Part shown: positions 1-6,562 of the stretch, piece after piece
How positions within the stretch are numbered: the stretch's first letter is position 1
Layout of the letters: every line of letters starts with the position of its first letter
Assembly (NCBI GenBank): GCA_018335035.1
Contig: JAGXKT010000006.1
Span: forward strand, 1-64,000
Direction of reading: 5' to 3'
DNA: 64,000 bases
Source of the DNA: Phycisphaerae bacterium
Lineage (GTDB): Bacteria > Planctomycetota > Phycisphaerae > SM23-33
Notes under the pieces: model-generated
Databases searched by the model: none
What the model saw: only the letters and a program-made list of their open reading frames with translations
What the model was told of the DNA's origin: nothing
Translations under genes and position numbers: made by a program

Positions 1-1
1 G

Positions 2-727
2 ACTGGCGGCATTCAGCCGGGCACGCTGGCCCGGGCGCTCGGTGCTGAGCATTTTGAGGATGGCCTGGCCGCGCGCCTGCTGCTGGCGATGCCGCCGGAC
101 CGGCCGAGACGATGGAGCGAAGCCGATGTTCCCGAGGCAACGCGGGCCGCGCTGGCAGACCTATTCGCCAGGCTGTGGGCGCTACCTTTGGGCGTCGCCG
201 ACGATAATGCCCCGCAGCCGACGGTAGTGGGCTTCACGCCAAAGGCCCGTGCCCGTTTCATCGCCTTTGTTAATCGCCACGGCGAGAAACTCCACCGCCT
301 CCACGGCCCACTGCGGGCGGCATATTCCAAGCTTGAAGCGTACTGCGGCCGGCTGGCGTTGATCTTCGCCACGATCCGCGAGACACAAGGCCGGCTTCCT
401 CAGCCCCGGACCATAGATGATGCGGCCGTCGAGGCCGCCGAAACCCTTGTCGCCTGGTTCGCGCGCGAGGCGGAGCGCGTCTATTCACGACTCGGCGAGG
501 ACGACGAAGAACGCGAGCAGCGCGAGCTTGTCGAGACGATCCGTAAGCACGGGGGAGCGATCACGGCCAACGAGCTTTATCACACGAGCCGCCAATATTC
601 GACCACGGATGAAGCCAACGGCATATTACATGCGCTTGTCGAAGATGGCCTGGCGCGATGGGCATACGTGCCGCCCGGTGCAAAAGGCGGAAGACCGACG
701 CAGCGATGCGTGCTGATAGAACAGTAG
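2..727 (+). CDS. DUF3987-family protein, C-terminal part
   Basis: The open frame runs in from the left edge, so the N-terminus is missing; at least 241 residues are visible. The first residues, TGGIQPGTLARAL, followed by DGLAARLLLAMP, are the conserved segment of DUF3987 (YfjI-like) proteins, which are common in phages and integrative elements and are often coupled to primase or helicase domains. The last 70 residues look like a winged helix (KHGGAITANELYHTSRQY then GRPTQRCVLIE). A methionine at position 89 could start an internal product, but the upstream match shows the gene is longer. A role in replication or maintenance of the element is inferred from family context only. Confidence 0.75.
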   Translation, partial: TGGIQPGTLARALGAEHFEDGLAARLLLAMPPDRPRRWSEADVPEATRAALADLFARLWALPLGVADDNAPQPTVVGFTPKARARFIAFVNRHGEKLHRLHGPLRAAYSKLEAYCGRLALIFATIRETQGRLPQPRTIDDAAVEAAETLVAWFAREAERVYSRLGEDDEEREQRELVETIRKHGGAITANELYHTSRQYSTTDEANGILHALVEDGLARWAYVPPGAKGGRPTQRCVLIEQ

Positions 728-729
728 GT

Positions 730-787
730 GTCACCGTAACCGAAACCCTCAAAAGTCCGGGTTTTATCAGGTTGCAGTTACGGTGAC
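730..787. repeat. nested inverted repeat after the DUF3987 gene
   Basis: GTCACCGTAAC (730-740) and GTTACGGTGAC (777-787) are perfect 11-bp inverted arms. Inside lies a second perfect pair, AAACCC (743-748) and GGGTTT (759-764), followed by T. The right arm continues into the tandem hexamers ACGGTG ACGGTG ACGGGC. It begins 3 bp after the DUF3987 stop. It could be a terminator, a replication or transfer site, or a protein-binding site; the sequence does not decide. Confidence 0.6.
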
Positions 788-852
788 GGTGACGGGCGAT
801 GATGTTCCAGTGCCACGCCGAGCACAAAGACGCCGAAAACGCCGCAGGATAC

Positions 853-881
853 TTGACAACAGTCATGTATCGTGCTATAAT
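853..881 (+). promoter_or_regulatory. consensus sigma70-type promoter of the XRE gene
   Basis: TTGACA (853-858), a 17-bp spacer and TATAAT (876-881) match the housekeeping consensus exactly. The expected start is at 887-889, on or next to the ATG at 889. A small inverted repeat, TGAC-N4-GTCA (854-865), overlaps the -35 box and could be an operator for the encoded repressor (inference). Confidence 0.8.
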
Positions 882-888
882 GCTCGCG

Positions 889-1137
889 ATGGGATCGAAA
901 GCACCGATAAGCAACGCGCTGCGCAAAGCGATCCGGGCAAGCGGACTGACGCGCTACCGAATCAGCAAGGAAAGCGGCGTCGACCAGGCGGCGCTGTCGC
1001 GCTTCATGGCCGGCAAGACCGGCTTGACCAGCGACACGCTCGACCGCCTGGCAGACATACTTGGGCTTGAGCTTCGCACGCGGCCGGAGCACGCGGCGGG
1101 CAAGAAAGGGCAAGGCAATGGCAAGCGTCATCAATGA
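889..1137 (+). CDS. small XRE-family helix-turn-helix regulator
   Basis: The 82-residue protein has one Cro/CI-type helix-turn-helix (about residues 8-62), with the recognition segment VDQAALSRFMAGKTGLT and the following LDRLADILGL typical of the family. I chose ATG 889 because the promoter places the transcript start there, giving a leaderless message; an in-frame ATG at 880 lies inside the -10 box and cannot be used from that promoter. The basic tail ends inside the first copy of a 79-bp repeat that is the start of the integrase gene, so its last residues are read from duplicated DNA in another frame. It is probably the element's own repressor. Confidence 0.8.
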   Translation: MGSKAPISNALRKAIRASGLTRYRISKESGVDQAALSRFMAGKTGLTSDTLDRLADILGLELRTRPEHAAGKKGQGNGKRHQ

Positions 1138-1196
1138 GCCGAACGGGCGACGGACGATTCAACTGTCACGCGGCGAGGACGAACGCCGGCCGAAGG
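1118..1196 (+). repeat. 79-bp direct repeat, left copy (integrase 5' end fragment)
   Basis: This stretch matches 1664-1742 at 78 of 79 positions (A at 1183 against G at 1729). The right copy is the first 26 codons of the integrase gene. Here the reading frame is abandoned after the repeat, so this is a truncated duplicate. It overlaps the last codons of the XRE gene. Confidence 0.95.
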
Positions 1197-1215
1197 GCGC
1201 AGGCCAGCGATAGTC

Positions 1216-1647
1216 ATGGGAATCGAGACGGGCAAATACTACTGCCCCCGGTGCCAGCGTGACCGCGTGTTCGTCCGTGAGACGCACGGGTGCCTCGCGG
1301 ACGTGCTGCTGCTTATCGTCACCGGCGGCTGGTGGCTGGTGGTTATGTTGTTGCGGACGGATTCGAGCTGGTGCTGCACCGCGTGCGGCGGCCGGCCGGC
1401 CCGGGGGTTGCGGCGGGAAGCAGAGCTGCGGGTGCAGGCCCGCGCCGATCAGGCGAAACGACGCCGCAAGGCCGCGCGCCAAGCGCAGGCCCCGGCGCGG
1501 CGCGCCAAACGCCGAGTGAAGATGCGGTGCGCAGGTGGCAGATTCATTGAGGCCCTTGCCGCCGAGCGCGCGTGGGCGTGGGCGATGCTGGTTGGCGTGG
1601 CTCTTGTCGTGATTGTGGCGGTCGTGCTGCTAATCGAAGGGTTCTAG
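1216..1647 (+). CDS. zinc-ribbon membrane protein of the element
   Basis: The 143-residue protein starts with a probable zinc ribbon split around a membrane segment: C10-x2-C13 and C54-x2-C57 (preceded by C53), with a hydrophobic stretch at about 28-46. A strongly basic middle (about 60-110) is followed by a second membrane helix at about 117-141. I see no enzymatic motif and cannot assign a function. No clear Shine-Dalgarno sequence precedes ATG 1216. The gene sits exactly between the two copies of the 79-bp repeat, suggesting it is a later insertion between the XRE and integrase genes, a cargo gene rather than a core gene. Confidence 0.65.
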   Translation: MGIETGKYYCPRCQRDRVFVRETHGCLADVLLLIVTGGWWLVVMLLRTDSSWCCTACGGRPARGLRREAELRVQARADQAKRRRKAARQAQAPARRAKRRVKMRCAGGRFIEALAAERAWAWAMLVGVALVVIVAVVLLIEGF

Positions 1648-1663
1648 GCGAAAGGGCAATGTC

Positions 1664-1742
1664 ATGGCAAGCGTCATCAATGAGCCGAACGGGCGACGGA
1701 CGATTCAACTGTCACGCGGCGAGGACGAGCGCCGGCCGAAGG
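1664..1742 (+). repeat. 79-bp direct repeat, right copy
   Basis: This copy is the intact 5' end of the integrase gene (codons 1-26) and differs from the left copy by a single base. Similar short sequence (GAAAGGGCAA) also precedes the ATG in both copies, so the duplication probably included the ribosome-binding region. Confidence 0.95.
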
Positions 1743-2959
1743 TTCGGCTTGGCAAGGTTTCGAAACGCGACGCCCAGGCGATCAAGCGGCACGTGGAGGC
1801 GATTTTGCGGGCGCAGGCTTCCGGCGAAGCCGTGCCGATTGCTACGGCCCACTGGGCGGGCACGCTGCGGGGGACACTTCGCAATCGCTTAGAGCGGGCC
1901 GGGCTGATCGACGCGCCCCATCGCCCGGAATCGCCCACGGTGGCGGACTTCATAAACGGCTACATCGAATCACGAACCGACGTGCGGCCGAACACGCGGC
2001 GCAACATGCAGCAGGCGGCGCGGTCCCTGATCGCACACGTCGGCGACAAGCGGCTTGCGGACGTGAGCGAAGCCGACGCCGAGGGCTTCCGTGTTGCGAT
2101 GACCGCCGAAGGGCTGAGCGAAGGGACAATCCGCCGGCGACTGAAGCGGGCGAGGCAATACTTCACGGCGGCGCTCAAGCGGCGGCTGATCGAAACGAAC
2201 CCCTTCGCCGACGTGCGATGCGGGCACTGGGCGACGCGCGAACGGTTTCACTACGTCACGCGCGACGAAGCCGAAGCCGTCCTGTCGGCGTGTCCCGATG
2301 CCGAGTGGCGGCTGATATTCGTTCTGGCCCGCTACGGTGGCCTGCGCTGCCCGTCGGAAATCCTGCGGCTGACGTGGGGCGACGTGGACTGGCAACGCGA
2401 GCGGATCACGGTGCGTAGCACCAAGACGGCACACCAGCAGGACGGCGGCGTGCGCGAGGTGCCGCTGTTCCCTGAACTGGCCCGGGCGCTGGGCGATGCC
2501 TTTGAGCAGGCCGAAGCGGGCGCGACGTACTGCGTCACGCGCTACCGTGACGCCGCTACGAACCTGCGAACGCAACTACGGCGAATCTGCAAGCGGGCCG
2601 GCGTGGCGCCGTGGCCGAAAATCTGGCAGAACTGTCGAGCGACTCGGGAAACGGAACTGGCCCAGGATTTCCCGATTCACGTGGTCTGCCGATGGCTCGG
2701 CAATTCTTCGCAGGTGGCGAACCGCCACTATCTCCAGGTGACCGCCGAGCACTTCGAAAAAGCGGTGCTACACGGCGGTGCTGATTTGTGCCGAAATGCT
2801 TCGCAACGGCCGGAAACACCACAGGCGGCCGAAGGCGGAAATCGCCATTTTCCAGGCATTTCTAAAACAACGCAACCCCTTGCAAAAGCAAGAGGTTGCG
2901 CGGACTACCCCCAAGGGGAATCGAACCCCTGTCTCCAGGATGAGAACCTGATATCCTAG
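1664..2959 (+). CDS. tyrosine recombinase / integrase
   Basis: The 431-residue protein integrates and excises the element. A SAM-like core-binding domain lies at about 92-185 (TVADFINGYIE, NTRRNMQQAARSL) and the catalytic domain at about 195-370. The first catalytic Arg is R228 in ARYGGLRCPSEI, a Lys lies in RSTKT (about 254), the second Arg in NCRATRET (about 325), and the nucleophile is Tyr356 in NRHYLQV. The usual H-x-x-R box is replaced by N-C-R, and the late His by Asn (LGNSS), a known variant group. The last 17 residues (from Tyr415 at base 2906) are encoded by the antisense strand of the tRNA-Glu gene, whose D-arm provides the TAG stop. Confidence 0.92.
   Translation: MASVINEPNGRRTIQLSRGEDERRPKVRLGKVSKRDAQAIKRHVEAILRAQASGEAVPIATAHWAGTLRGTLRNRLERAGLIDAPHRPESPTVADFINGYIESRTDVRPNTRRNMQQAARSLIAHVGDKRLADVSEADAEGFRVAMTAEGLSEGTIRRRLKRARQYFTAALKRRLIETNPFADVRCGHWATRERFHYVTRDEAEAVLSACPDAEWRLIFVLARYGGLRCPSEILRLTWGDVDWQRERITVRSTKTAHQQDGGVREVPLFPELARALGDAFEQAEAGATYCVTRYRDAATNLRTQLRRICKRAGVAPWPKIWQNCRATRETELAQDFPIHVVCRWLGNSSQVANRHYLQVTAEHFEKAVLHGGADLCRNASQRPETPQAAEGGNRHFPGISKTTQPLAKARGCADYPQGESNPCLQDENLIS
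2906..2959. other. probable attachment-site region (tRNA-Glu 3' half)
   Basis: The integrase frame crosses the tRNA 3' end at exactly base 2906 and ends in its D-arm. Integrases of this class normally recombine in the anticodon or T-arm and keep the tRNA intact. The crossover point inside this range cannot be fixed without the other attachment site. Confidence 0.5.
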
Positions 2960-2978
2960 GCCGCTAGACGATGGGGGC
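2906..2978 (-). tRNA. tRNA-Glu (anticodon CTC)
   Basis: The reverse strand folds as a 73-nt tRNA: acceptor GCCCCCA with TGGGGGT, D-arm GTCT/GGAT, anticodon stem TCAGG/CCTGG with loop TTCTCAT (anticodon CTC, reading GAG), T-arm AGGGG-TTCGATT-CCCCT and discriminator A. No CCA is encoded. The first acceptor pair is a G-U wobble. It serves as the insertion point of the element to its left. Confidence 0.95.
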
Positions 2979-3088
2979 ATCCGGCGTTCGGCCGGGGCGG
3001 GCCGGGCGAACGGCTGCTTGCTTGTCGGGTCTGCCTGACGGCAGACGGGCCTAGCCCGCAACGTCGCGGGGTTCCTGAAGTGCAACGT

Positions 3089-3118
3089 ATCCTAGACGAC
3101 CCGGCCGCTGTTCGTCAA
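3089..3118 (-). promoter_or_regulatory. promoter of tRNA-Glu
   Basis: On the minus strand TTGACG (3118-3113), an 18-bp spacer and TAGGAT (3094-3089) make a plausible sigma70-type promoter. The start would be near 3082, leaving a leader of about 100 nt before the tRNA. It lies just upstream of the divergent enolase-superfamily gene. Confidence 0.55.
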
Positions 3119-3159
3119 GTCGATTGCCTCGTTGGCGGCGAAAACGTATCCTCGCGGGC

Positions 3160-4281
3160 GTGAGCGTGCGACCGTCTCATTGCGATCTATACCGTGTGCA
3201 TCTTCCCATGCGATCGTTCGAGCACGCCGCTGCGCGGCGCGACACGGCCGAGGCGGTTGTGGCGTGCGTCACGCTTGCCGATGGGGGCAGCGGTTGGGGC
3301 GAGGCCCATCCGCGGCCGTATGTCAGCGGTGAGAGCCCGCACAGCGCGGCTACGGATATCGCTGAGGCGCTGTGGCCGGCACTGTGCGAACGCGGTCCGG
3401 CGGAGGCGGACGCGCAGAGCATCTCCTCCGGCGTACGGCGCACGGACAGCGACGGGCGCTGCACGAATGCCGCCGCTTGCGCTCTCGAGTTGGCGACGTT
3501 GGAGGCCGCGGGGGTCTTCCCCGGCGGGCGACGCATCGCGTCGCGCGTCAGCGGCGTGTTGGGATCAGTCGATCCCGATCGGACGGAGCGGCGCTTGCGA
3601 TTGATGCGGGCTTACGGGTTGCGGGACTTCAAGCTCAAGCTCGGGTTGGGCGAGCAGGTCGACACCGAGAACCTGCGGCGTGTGGATCGCCGCCTGGGGC
3701 CGGCTTTGCGCGCGGGACGCTGCACGCTTCGGGTAGACGTCAACGGCGGCTGGTCGGCTGACGAGTCGCCCGATCGCGTCGGCGCGCTGGTTGGCGCCGG
3801 TGTCTGCGCGGTCGAGCAGCCGGTGTTCTGCTCGGCCGCGGAACTGGCCGCACTGGCCCGGCGCTGCGCGCTGCCGCTGATTGCCGACGAGTCGCTGGTC
3901 ACGCCCGACGACGCCGAGGCGCTGGCGCCCGCCCGCGGGGCCGTCTGGTGGAACCTTCGGTTGAGCAAGAACGGTGGGTTGGTTCCGACGCTGGCGCTGG
4001 CGCGCCGTGCTCAGCGGGAGGGAATTCCCTTTGTCGTCGGGTGCATGGTGGGCGAAAGCGGCATCCTGTCGTTGTGGCAGCGGCGGCTCCTTCAGGCCGG
4101 TCCGCGGCCGCGCTTTGTAGAGGGCAACTACGGGCGGTTCTTGCTGAAAGCTGATCTGCTGCGTCGTTCACCGCGGTTCGGTTACGGCGGGCGGCTGCGC
4201 CCCGCCCCGGCGCGGCGGTGTCGCGTCAGTCGACGCCGGCTGGACGCTTACGGTCGGCACCTGGCGACATTGCGAGCGTGA
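3160..4281 (+). CDS. enolase-superfamily enzyme (MLE / dipeptide epimerase-like)
   Basis: The roughly 373-residue protein has the muconate-lactonizing-enzyme fold signatures: the KxK base motif in DFKLKLGLG, metal ligands in LRVDVNGGW (Asp), AVEQPV (Glu) and LIADESLV (Asp/Glu), and the second acid/base Lys in LRLSKNGGL. The family abstracts a proton alpha to a carboxylate; members include dipeptide epimerases and o-succinylbenzoate synthase. The substrate cannot be told from sequence, and no menaquinone or murein-peptide genes flank it. I prefer a GTG at 3160 or 3166; an upstream TTG at 3124 would add a basic, non-conserved stretch. Its end lies at the metK promoter. Confidence 0.75.
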   Translation: MSVRPSHCDLYRVHLPMRSFEHAAARRDTAEAVVACVTLADGGSGWGEAHPRPYVSGESPHSAATDIAEALWPALCERGPAEADAQSISSGVRRTDSDGRCTNAAACALELATLEAAGVFPGGRRIASRVSGVLGSVDPDRTERRLRLMRAYGLRDFKLKLGLGEQVDTENLRRVDRRLGPALRAGRCTLRVDVNGGWSADESPDRVGALVGAGVCAVEQPVFCSAAELAALARRCALPLIADESLVTPDDAEALAPARGAVWWNLRLSKNGGLVPTLALARRAQREGIPFVVGCMVGESGILSLWQRRLLQAGPRPRFVEGNYGRFLLKADLLRRSPRFGYGGRLRPAPARRCRVSRRRLDAYGRHLATLRA

Positions 4282-4298
4282 CTGCGGGCTTGTATATT
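4270..4298 (+). promoter_or_regulatory. probable metK promoter
   Basis: TTGCGA (4270-4275), a 17-bp spacer and TATATT (4293-4298) overlap the end of the preceding gene. Initiation near 4305 would give a 5' leader of about 72 nt. Confidence 0.55.
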
Positions 4299-4330
4299 GC
4301 CCCTGCCCGGCATACACTATTTCGCTTTCG

Positions 4331-4348
4331 CGCCGGGCTCACCCGGCG
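4331..4348 (+). promoter_or_regulatory. hairpin in the metK leader
   Basis: CGCCGGG (4331-4337) and CCCGGCG (4342-4348) form a perfect 7-bp stem with a CTCA loop. It ends 9 nt before the AGGAAAGG ribosome-binding site (4358-4365). I see no SAM-riboswitch core around it, so any control role is open. Confidence 0.5.
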
Positions 4349-4376
4349 AAACCCTGCAGGAAAGGCGAAAGTCATC

Positions 4377-5597
4377 ATGGCAAACGATACGACACACCTG
4401 TTTACAAGCGAATCGGTTACCAAGGGGCACCCGGACAAGGTGGCCGACCAGATTTCCGACGGCGTGCTGGACAGTCTCATTGAGAAGGATCCCGCCGCGC
4501 GCGTGGCGTGCGAGACGCTCGTGACGACGGGGCTGGTCGTTCTCGCCGGCGAGGTGACGGTCCGCAACGACGCCGCCCGCAAGGCGCTTCTGGACGCGGA
4601 AGACACCACGCGCGAGATCATCCGTCAGATCGGCTACGACGATTCGGCGACCGGGTTCGACTACCGCTCGTGCGCCGTAATCAAGACGCTGCACAGTCAG
4701 TCGCCCGACATCTCGCAAGGTGTGACGGTTGGCGAGGGCGAAGACAAGGACCAGGGCGCCGGTGACCAGGGGTTGATGTTCGGCTTTGCGTGCACGGAGA
4801 CCAAGTCACTGATGCCGTTGCCGATTCACCTGGCGCATCGGTTGACGGCCCGGCTGAGCGAGGCACGCGAGGAGGGGATGGTTCCATGGCTTCGTCCGGA
4901 TGGCAAGAGCCAGGTCACCGTCGCCTATGACGGCGACAAGCCGGTGCGGCTGGAGACGGTCGTGCTCTCGACGCAGCACACGGACGACGTCGTCAGCCCG
5001 CGGACCAATAACATGACGAAAAAGGCCCGCCGGGAGTTGATCGAGAAGGTCGTCAAGCCGGTCATCGACGACGAATGCCCGCAGTTCTGGTCCAACAAGA
5101 TCACCTTCCACATCAACCCCACAGGCCGGTTCGTGGTCGGCGGTCCGCACGGCGATACCGGCGTGACGGGGCGGAAGATCATCGTGGACACCTATGGCGG
5201 GCGCGGCGCGCACGGCGGCGGGGCCTTTAGCGGCAAGGACCCGTCCAAGGTGGACCGCTCGGCGAGCTACATGGCGCGCCACGTGGCCAAGAACGTCGTC
5301 GCCGCCCGACTGGCCGACATCTGCGAAGTCCAACTGTCCTACGCTATCGGCGTCGCCGAACCGATCAGCGTGCTGATCGACTGCAAGGGCACGGCCCGCC
5401 GCCCGCAGGACGAAATCGCCGCGGCCGTTCGCGACGTGTTCCCCCTCAAGCCGCGCGAGATCGTCGAGTACCTCAAGTTGTTGCGGCCGATCTACCGCGA
5501 CACGGCACACGACGGGCATTTCGGGCGCGACGGCCGGAAGTTCCTCTGGGAGCGGACGAACAAGGCCGCCGCCCTGAAGAAGGTGTTAAAGGTCTGA
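4377..5597 (+). CDS. metK: S-adenosylmethionine synthetase
   Basis: The cytoplasmic enzyme makes S-adenosylmethionine from methionine and ATP. The 406-residue protein has the family signatures GHPDKVADQ (17-25), [10 protein letters not shown] and the phosphate-binding [16 protein letters not shown], in the usual order and at near-standard length. ATG 4377 follows AGGAAAGG at an 11-nt spacing; upstream in-frame codons lie in the promoter and leader. It has its own promoter and hairpin-bearing leader and faces rpmH across a shared terminator. Identification is secure. Confidence 0.98.
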   Translation: MANDTTHLFTSESVTKGHPDKVADQISDGVLDSLIEKDPAARVACETLVTTGLVVLAGEVTVRNDAARKALLDAEDTTREIIRQIGYDDSATGFDYRSCAVIKTLHSQSPDISQGVTVGEGEDKDQGAGDQGLMFGFACTETKSLMPLPIHLAHRLTARLSEAREEGMVPWLRPDGKSQVTVAYDGDKPVRLETVVLSTQHTDDVVSPRTNNMTKKARRELIEKVVKPVIDDECPQFWSNKITFHINPTGRFVVGGPHGDTGVTGRKIIVDTYGGRGAHGGGAFSGKDPSKVDRSASYMARHVAKNVVAARLADICEVQLSYAIGVAEPISVLIDCKGTARRPQDEIAAAVRDVFPLKPREIVEYLKLLRPIYRDTAHDGHFGRDGRKFLWERTNKAAALKKVLKV

Positions 5598-5622
5598 CGG
5601 CCTGTGCGATGACGGCATAGAA

Positions 5623-5653
5623 GAAGCCCGCGGAGCCGGTCTCCGCGGGCTTC
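5623..5653. terminator. bidirectional terminator between metK and rpmH
   Basis: GAAGCCCGCGGAG and CTCCGCGGGCTTC form a perfect 13-bp stem with a 5-nt loop (5636-5640). It lies between two convergent genes. The flanking T-runs are poor, but the stem ends GAAG/CTTC and its position favour termination in both directions. Confidence 0.8.
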
Positions 5654-5678
5654 CGTTGTCGTTGCGGATCGCGCGTGC

Positions 5679-5813
5679 TTATACGACCTGTGCCTGGCGG
5701 CCTCGGCGGCGCTTACGGTTGATGATGCGGCGACCGCTCTTGGTTCGCATTCGGGCGCGGAAGCCGCTTTTCCGGGCACGTTTCCGTTTGGATATCTTGC
5801 GGGGGTAGTGCAT
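5679..5813 (-). CDS. rpmH: 50S ribosomal protein bL34
   Basis: The 44-residue, strongly basic protein matches bL34 by length and by the core RKRARKSGFRARM and TKSGRRIINRKRRRGR. It is a component of the large ribosomal subunit. The N-terminus MHYPRKISK differs from the usual MKRTFQPS, but the core is diagnostic. ATG 5813 has a good ribosome-binding site, GAGGTGA, about 5 nt upstream. In many genomes rpmH neighbours dnaA and rnpA; neither is next to it here, and the gene upstream on this strand encodes a PH-like membrane protein. Confidence 0.9.
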   Translation of the reverse strand: MHYPRKISKRKRARKSGFRARMRTKSGRRIINRKRRRGRQAQVV

Positions 5814-5864
5814 GTCTCACCTCGCTCGTCAGGGTCCGTTTCTGCCGATTGCGTCGAGCCCTAC

Positions 5865-5870
5865 ATTGTA
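5865..5870 (-). promoter_or_regulatory. possible -10 box of rpmH
   Basis: The minus strand reads TACAAT here, about 50 nt upstream of the rpmH start. The matching -35 (TTCCCA at a 17-bp spacing) is weak, so this is tentative. Confidence 0.3.
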
Positions 5871-5947
5871 CGGGCCCAAGCAGGTCGTGGGAAGGCCCAA
5901 TCTGTCGCCGGCGGCAGGCGGGGCCTTGCCGGCGGGCAGTGCCCCGG

Positions 5948-6469
5948 CTAATCCGTCTTACGGGCGGCGTCAGGGGCATGGGTTTCCACGAACGCGACAA
6001 GCTCCTTGAAATTCTGAAGCTTCCAGGAGTCAAGCTTGAGCTTCCGCTTGCCCGCGTGGAGCACCAGGATGCCTTTGTCCTTGAGTTTGGTCGCGTCCAC
6101 CGTCTCGATCTGACGCCACGCGATCTTCTCCCGTCCGGCGTAGCCGACGCCTTCTTCGTCGGCGACTAGCCGCCGTCGCAGGAATACGATCCCCCACAGC
6201 AGCGGCACGAGCCCCAGCGGCAGCAGCACATAGGCCCCGATATGGTTGAAGAGATACCCACTCCACGGATTGATACTTTTAATGCTGAACGGCACATCGG
6301 GCTTCGGAAAGCTGCCCAGGTCGGTCCAGCACCAGACGCCGAAGCCGATCATCATCGCCGCGCCGATGAACAGTCGAACGGCGGGGTCCTTCGTGGCCGG
6401 ACAGGTGATCTTCCGGGGTGTTTCACTGCCGGCGGCAATGGTCGGTTGTTCTTGCGATGTGTCGTTCAT
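5948..6469 (-). CDS. membrane protein with PH-like domain, unknown function
   Basis: From ATG 6469 the protein has 173 residues. Two hydrophobic segments (about 38-58 and 80-103) are followed by a cytoplasmic domain with DEEGVGYAGREKIAWRQIETV and KGILVLHAGKRKLKLDSW. This pattern resembles the bacterial PH-like domains that sit behind two membrane helices. A longer frame upstream (to 6547) lacks a convincing start and reads arginine-rich, so I exclude it. Nothing in the sequence gives a substrate or partner. It stands alone between rpmH and a transporter-like gene on the same strand. Confidence 0.6.
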   Translation of the reverse strand: MNDTSQEQPTIAAGSETPRKITCPATKDPAVRLFIGAAMMIGFGVWCWTDLGSFPKPDVPFSIKSINPWSGYLFNHIGAYVLLPLGLVPLLWGIVFLRRRLVADEEGVGYAGREKIAWRQIETVDATKLKDKGILVLHAGKRKLKLDSWKLQNFKELVAFVETHAPDAARKTD

Positions 6470-6562
6470 GGCCAGCCCTTGTGTGCAAAGCGGCACTCGT
6501 GTCCTGATCCGCGCCAGAAGCGTACTGACCGGGGCGACCCGATGCAAGCGGGTTTTGCGGCC

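Larger units (their letters stand above)
1..2978. mobile_element. right end of an integrative element inserted at tRNA-Glu
   Basis: The segment groups genes typical of integrative elements: a DUF3987 replication-type protein, a small XRE regulator, a zinc-ribbon membrane protein and a tyrosine recombinase. It stops at the 3' end of a tRNA-Glu gene, the classic target for this integrase class. Everything to the right is ordinary chromosome. The left boundary and the second attachment site lie outside the window, so the size and type (phage remnant, satellite or ICE) cannot be judged. That the tRNA is the attachment site is an inference from the overlap. Confidence 0.75.
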
